From Siphonodentalium dalli (lineage: Eukaryota; Mollusca; Scaphopoda; Gadilida; Siphonodentaliidae), in NCBI GenBank assembly GCA_032622095.1, contig CP136061.1, positions 806,001-870,000 of the forward strand: a DNA stretch of 64,000 nucleotides. The letters run 5' to 3'. Below, piece after piece: positions 59,157-64,000 of the stretch. The notes beneath the pieces are model-generated. The model did no database searches. It was not told where the DNA came from and saw only the letters and a program-made list of their open reading frames with translations. Both the position numbers and the translations under genes were made by a program. Position 1 is the first letter of the stretch. Each line of letters begins with the position of its first letter.

Positions 59157-62100
59157 TTAATGTATTTCTTCCATTATAAATTTATAAGTTGTTTTTCATT
59201 CATCTACTCAAGAATATGATTAGCCAAACAATTAATCTCGTTCATCAGACCCACATGAATATGAAAAGCTGGCAACGAATGTGATCGCCCTTGAAAAGCT
59301 AACTACATTTGTGTTCAATTTTAAAAGCTGGATACGAATGTGATCGATGCCTTGTGACAATGATCCCATCGGCCTAACTTTGACGCCCTAAATTTTCTGG
59401 TTTGCTCTGTTTATCCTGACAATGTCCACAATAATAATGTCAATTGGCTGAACCTGAAATGTACCTGTAACTTATCTTGTCTTCCTGTAATTATTTCCGT
59501 TGATGACAAAAGTTATAAATATAGTTAGGTTTCATTTGTTTATTTAAATGATGCTCAATTTATTTACAAATGCTTTTTAATCCTTTTTAACTCTCAAATT
59601 TTGCAAATGCATTCTCTTATATATGCGAGTCTCCCACAGGAGCTTCATACATATATAAGAGAATACATTGACCAAACAATATTTACCTATGGTCGACTCA
59701 CATATATAAGAGAATGCACAGGATCTTTAATGCTGCACCAGCGCAGTTCCCATCATGAAATTAATTTAGACCAAGTAGGGTAATAGTGATGAGTTAAGAA
59801 CTGCTTTTAGAAGTGAATTTGACTTGGCTAAATAGATATAAAAAAAAACTATGTTCTCAGGTGCCTTCCTATCACATCAAGAGGCCTCATAAAACATGTT
59901 ATTTACAAATTTATGCAGATTTCAAAATCTGATGTTCCATTTTTCCACATTTTGATAATTAGATTGTTTATAATGACTATAAAGCACTGGGTGAGGGTTT
60001 TATAAAACTCTGTATATCTGCTAATTTCTAGAATTCTTGGGAAAAAGTAAAAGTCCGGCCTCCCTTATTCAGTTTTCCATGTTTAATTATCTGTGAACAG
60101 ATATTTATTTCTATGACCTAATTTTGTTTTCTAGCATAATATAACTTGATAAAGTGAAAGTGCAATACAGCTGAAGGCCAGTGTTTTGTTAAACAAGACG
60201 TGAATAGTGTCACTGTACGGAAATTTGTTAATTCTTCTGAATACTTAATGGATTCTCCATTCAGTGATAAAAGAGTAGACTGGAATGGTCCATTCTTCAT
60301 TTGTAGGGGTGTTCAGATACTATAATCAGACGTCAATCGGAGAAACATTCTTTTAGGATTCATTTGCAATGGTGTTCAGATAATAAGGCTCGCTGTTGAA
60401 CTTATAAACTGAACATCATACAAATGAATCATTAGGAATCAAGTAATTATGCATCATCACATATTCAGTTATCAGCCCATTGAATGCTAAATGTAACTAA
60501 TTTAACAAGTTTGATAGATGATTGTGTGAATTGTGTTCTGTAGTTATTCCACATCTGAGCATCAAGGCCATTATTAATGTGTATTTTGTATTATGTTTAT
60601 GTTTCATTTGTGAGAAATATAAATGTTTATGTCATGCTGATGATTTAATATGCTAAATACTTATTGGACATTGACAGATGTATTCAGGGTTCCAGGGCAA
60701 GTTTTACAATTAAATTCTAGTGTATATAAGTTAGCATATGTGGAATTAGAATGCCACCTCAATAACTAACCATTAATTTCATATAGTTTTGTTGATCTAG
60801 ATGGACAATAAAAGTTAGCACCTTGATTTTTCAACAACTATATGACAATTTTACGCTCGAGTCATAAACTCATTTTCATTATAATTACCATGCATTAATT
60901 TGCATCGTTCATAGAACACATGAGTGTATTTTGCACTAATCCATGGCTCAAATTCATTAATTTGTTGCATATATTCGGTTGTGTATAAAAGGAAATGGTA
61001 CCATAAGTACCCTTTTAACAAGCTATTTGTGTGTGGATCTTCAAATTCAGGTATCACCTCCCAGAAAAAACAAACATCCAGAGCAACACATAAACCCATA
61101 TCGCTAAATTGATCAGACCCCTTAACCACAGCAGAATTATGGGTAACTTTTCAGGATTTGGTCGGAAATATGAATTGTTGCATTCATCAGAAAGCTCTGC
61201 TGTGATTAAGGAGTCGATTATTTAGCTCATTACTGTATGTTGTTGTAACTCTCGAATCGTGAGTATATCTTTAAGAGATGTGTAATAAGTTATGTTGCAT
61301 GATACTTTTCTGTAAATCAAAGCTAACATTTTGTGATCCTTTGAATATTGTTATAAAACGGTCACACATCAATCATGATATTTTAAATTGCTAAATATCA
61401 AATTAATACACAACTATTCTTTATATGTATGGTTCTAAATGTCAAATTAATAGACAACTATTCTTTATATGTATGGTTCTAAATGTCAAATTAATAGACA
61501 ACTATTCTTTATATGTATGGTTCTTTTTCCAATTTTCCACATTCCAAAATTAATTTTCTCGTTTCATATTTGTTTATATAAAACACAAACTTACTTTCTT
61601 ATTTTCTTAGATTAACACGAACATTCCATTTATTATACTATCTTTATTTATTACATATTTCTTATTTCATTCCGAGATGTAAACAGATGGCCAGATGTAC
61701 GAAGCTTGTGTATTATACGATACGATTTTATTTCATAGTAACACAAGCATGCCTGGTGTGTCTGACATCTGCAGAATGAGGTCCCCAGAGGGTAAATTTA
61801 GTGATGCTACCCTGCATGGTGGGCTAGCATAACCAAATTCACCCTCTGGGGACCTCCTTCTGCTTTGGCCTCATCTTCTGGGAAGTATCTACAGTCTCAA
61901 ATTAACATTGTTTTTAGTTACTTTCTCCATTCAACTGGGGAACTTCAATTTGATCCTAGGCCTCCCATAGGAGTTAACGCCTAAGCAGAATGAGGTCCCC
62001 AGTGGGTGAATTTGGTGATGTTAACCCTCTATGCAGGATAGCTTCACTAAATTCACCCTCTAGGGACCTCATTCTACAATTGACAGACACACTATTTGCA

Positions 62101-64000
62101 GACTTGAACACGAGCTATCTGTTACAAGTAATGTCATCTCAAACAATTTATGTATAGAATGTTCTGTAATATTGTGATCTGAAGTACTGAAATTTGTGGT
62201 GTTATATTAAAGTGATGTGAAACACTCCGGTATGGTGATCAAATATAAAAGGAGAATAACCTTGTTCAAAGTAGTAATTTTTATACGCCCTTTTGAAAAA
62301 AAGGCCGTATTATAGTATTGGTCTGTCCGTCCGGGCGGGCGTCCGGGCGTCCGTTAACCTGTTGTCCGGATGATAACTTTAGTTAGAGTGAACCGATTTC
62401 AATAAAATTTGGTATGTGGGTTTATTAACCGAAAAGTAAGTTCAAGTTCGAATTTGGGTTCCGCCCGCCAATTTTCACCGGAGTTATGCCCCTTATTTGA
62501 CTTAGAAAATCCTAGAAATTTGTTGTCCGGATGATAACTTTAGTATAGTTTATCGGAATGAATCCAAATTTGGTATATTACTTTCTCCCACCAAAACACA
62601 GGTCAAGTTCGAACTTGGGTTCTGTCCGACCATTTTTGGCAGAGTTATGCCCCTTTTTTATTATAAACTATGATTCCTGTGGTATTGTTGTGAATATTTA
62701 TTGTTAATAAACTAATTTTGATCACTGAAGCAGCGTTCGATGTAATACTGATGTAACTAGATGATACTGGGGACCCTTGAATAGGACAGTGAATCTCTAA
62801 GAATAATGTCTCCAATAATACTTGTGTTCACATACAAAATTAGGTTTCCTGAGTGAAGTAATATCCAGGAATTTTCTGTTTCTATGTTTTGTTTCTACAG
62901 TTTCATTTCTATATTTTAAGATGTTTATATTATTTCTGTTGTATAAATTGTGTTTTTCATGTGATAATACAGGTCAGATGTACAAGTTCAATGTCTACTT
63001 ATTTCATTTGAATACTAACCACCTATGGACAAAGCTGATCAAAATATGTTTTAAGTCAGTCACTGTCTGTTTTCTTGAGGAAATCCCTGGCGTAACCCTT
63101 TCATGACTGGAGCTTCCTGAAAGTTTGTGAAAACCCTGTGCCAGTGCATTCTCTGATATATGCGAGTCTCCCATAGGATTATGCATATTAATCTTCTGCA
63201 AATAAGGGGATATAGAAACTGAGCAGAAGTAACTAAAAACAATGTTAAATTGAGACTAAAGATACTATCCCAGAAGACGAGGCAAATAAGATATTCTGAA
63301 ATATGTAGACATTATCTGTGATCCATACAGTTTAGAGATGACTCAGATAAGGTATAGTGTGACCTGTATGATTGTTTACTTATGACATGCTTCATAAATT
63401 ATACATTTTATACTCTACTTCATACACTTTCTTTCTCTAACACTGCCTGATTATTTTATTTACAGTAAAAGAATTCAATTTACATTGTGTTTGACTTAGT
63501 TATTCCCTGACACCCAGTTCTGACATATATTGCCAAAAAATCACATGAGTTTCTATTTTATACGGAATTTATCAACCGAGTTGACAAAATTCGATTCGAG
63601 CCGAGGTTTACCGAGGCTCAAATAGAATTTAGTGGACGAGGTTGATAAATTACGCATAAAATAGGACGAGTATGAGATACCTTTTATCACATGATCAAAT
63701 AAACGCGAAGCAACGCGAACAATTCATCGAAAACAACAATCATAAACTACAGCGATCGCAAGTTATTTGAAGAACGCCGTGACGTCATCGCACGCGCTGA
63801 TATTAAACGTGTCTATTACCGATAATTATGAAACTGCTTTTATGGCCAAATTATGTGATAAAACCAAATATGACGTACCAACAGAGAATACTTTATCTTG
63901 TTAGCATTCTCAATCAAGGAAAATTGCAGATCAGCTGAGCTGAGAGATTTAATGTGAATTATGATAAAATTAATCCAATTTAGGCCCAAATAAAAAATGT

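Larger units (their letters stand above)
56698..64000. repeat. Tandem macro-unit T5 (cut by window end)
   Basis: First 7.3 kb of a fifth unit, collinear with T1 up to about T1 position 19067. The array clearly continues beyond the window. Confidence 0.95.

Noticed and set aside
11512-64000. LTR retroelement or other virus-like element explaining the 11-kb period
   Set aside because: No long terminal repeats, primer-binding site or retroviral coding domains are visible; the unit ends are an exon acceptor and a minisatellite.

Overview
The window is AT-rich, intron- and repeat-rich animal DNA. It is most likely from a bivalve mollusc: it carries dispersed repeat families of the bivalve type (blocks at 7600-8660 and 17351-17726), many MITEs and a tRNA-derived SINE. 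The species call is inference. No bacterial genes, rRNA, true tRNA genes or CRISPR are visible.

The only protein gene I recognise is the 3' end of an ELAPOR1/2 (EIG121, KIAA1324/KIAA1324L) homologue on the + strand. Four exons join in phase: a membrane-proximal exon (5857-5923), the transmembrane exon (9226-9308), the main cytoplasmic-tail exon (10815-10989) and the last exon with the stop (11526-11573). The tail reads WKKNRKLEYKYCKL..., the signature of this family. The two tail exons also occur 9374 bp upstream (1441-1615 and 2152-2199), so the 3' end of the gene is duplicated. The ectodomain exons must lie left of the window.

Layout: (i) 1-4590 is duplicated-block copy 1, covering the tail exons, 3'UTR and downstream repeats. 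(ii) 4591-5568 is a minisatellite with a 49-bp monomer rich in GTACCAAAAAGT, sitting at the duplication junction. (iii) 5569-9374 holds MITE pieces, the membrane-proximal exon, a repeat-filled intron and the transmembrane exon. (iv) 9375-11511 is block copy 2. (v) From 11512 to the window end is a head-to-tail array of units of about 11.2-11.4 kb: T1 11512-22939, T2 22940-34347, T3 34348-45521, T4 45522-56697, T5 56698-64000 (cut by the window end). Each unit begins with the last ELAPOR exon, continues through 3'UTR-like sequence, about 9 kb of MITEs, a SINE and a LINE remnant, and ends in the GTACC minisatellite, which is fused directly to the next unit's last-exon splice acceptor. T2-T5 therefore carry orphan last exons only.

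Within a unit the order is: last exon, 34-bp minisatellite with a TGACTCA core, poly(A) signal, 83-bp repeat, a 213-bp Tc1/mariner-type hairpin MITE, a long-TIR MITE, a piggyBac-type MITE (TTAA target site) with an internal palindrome, AT-rich spacer, a 44-bp triple repeat, a short-form long-TIR MITE, a bivalve repeat, a second piggyBac-type MITE, a LINE RT fragment, a SINE, and the inverted and direct GTACC minisatellite. T2 alone has 657 bp replaced by an 887-bp inverted copy of sequence from 2.4 kb upstream. Units are nearly identical, with a few shared variants, so the amplification is very recent, or in part an assembly effect. The main biological point is the repeated presence of one minisatellite at every duplication junction of this gene's 3' end.
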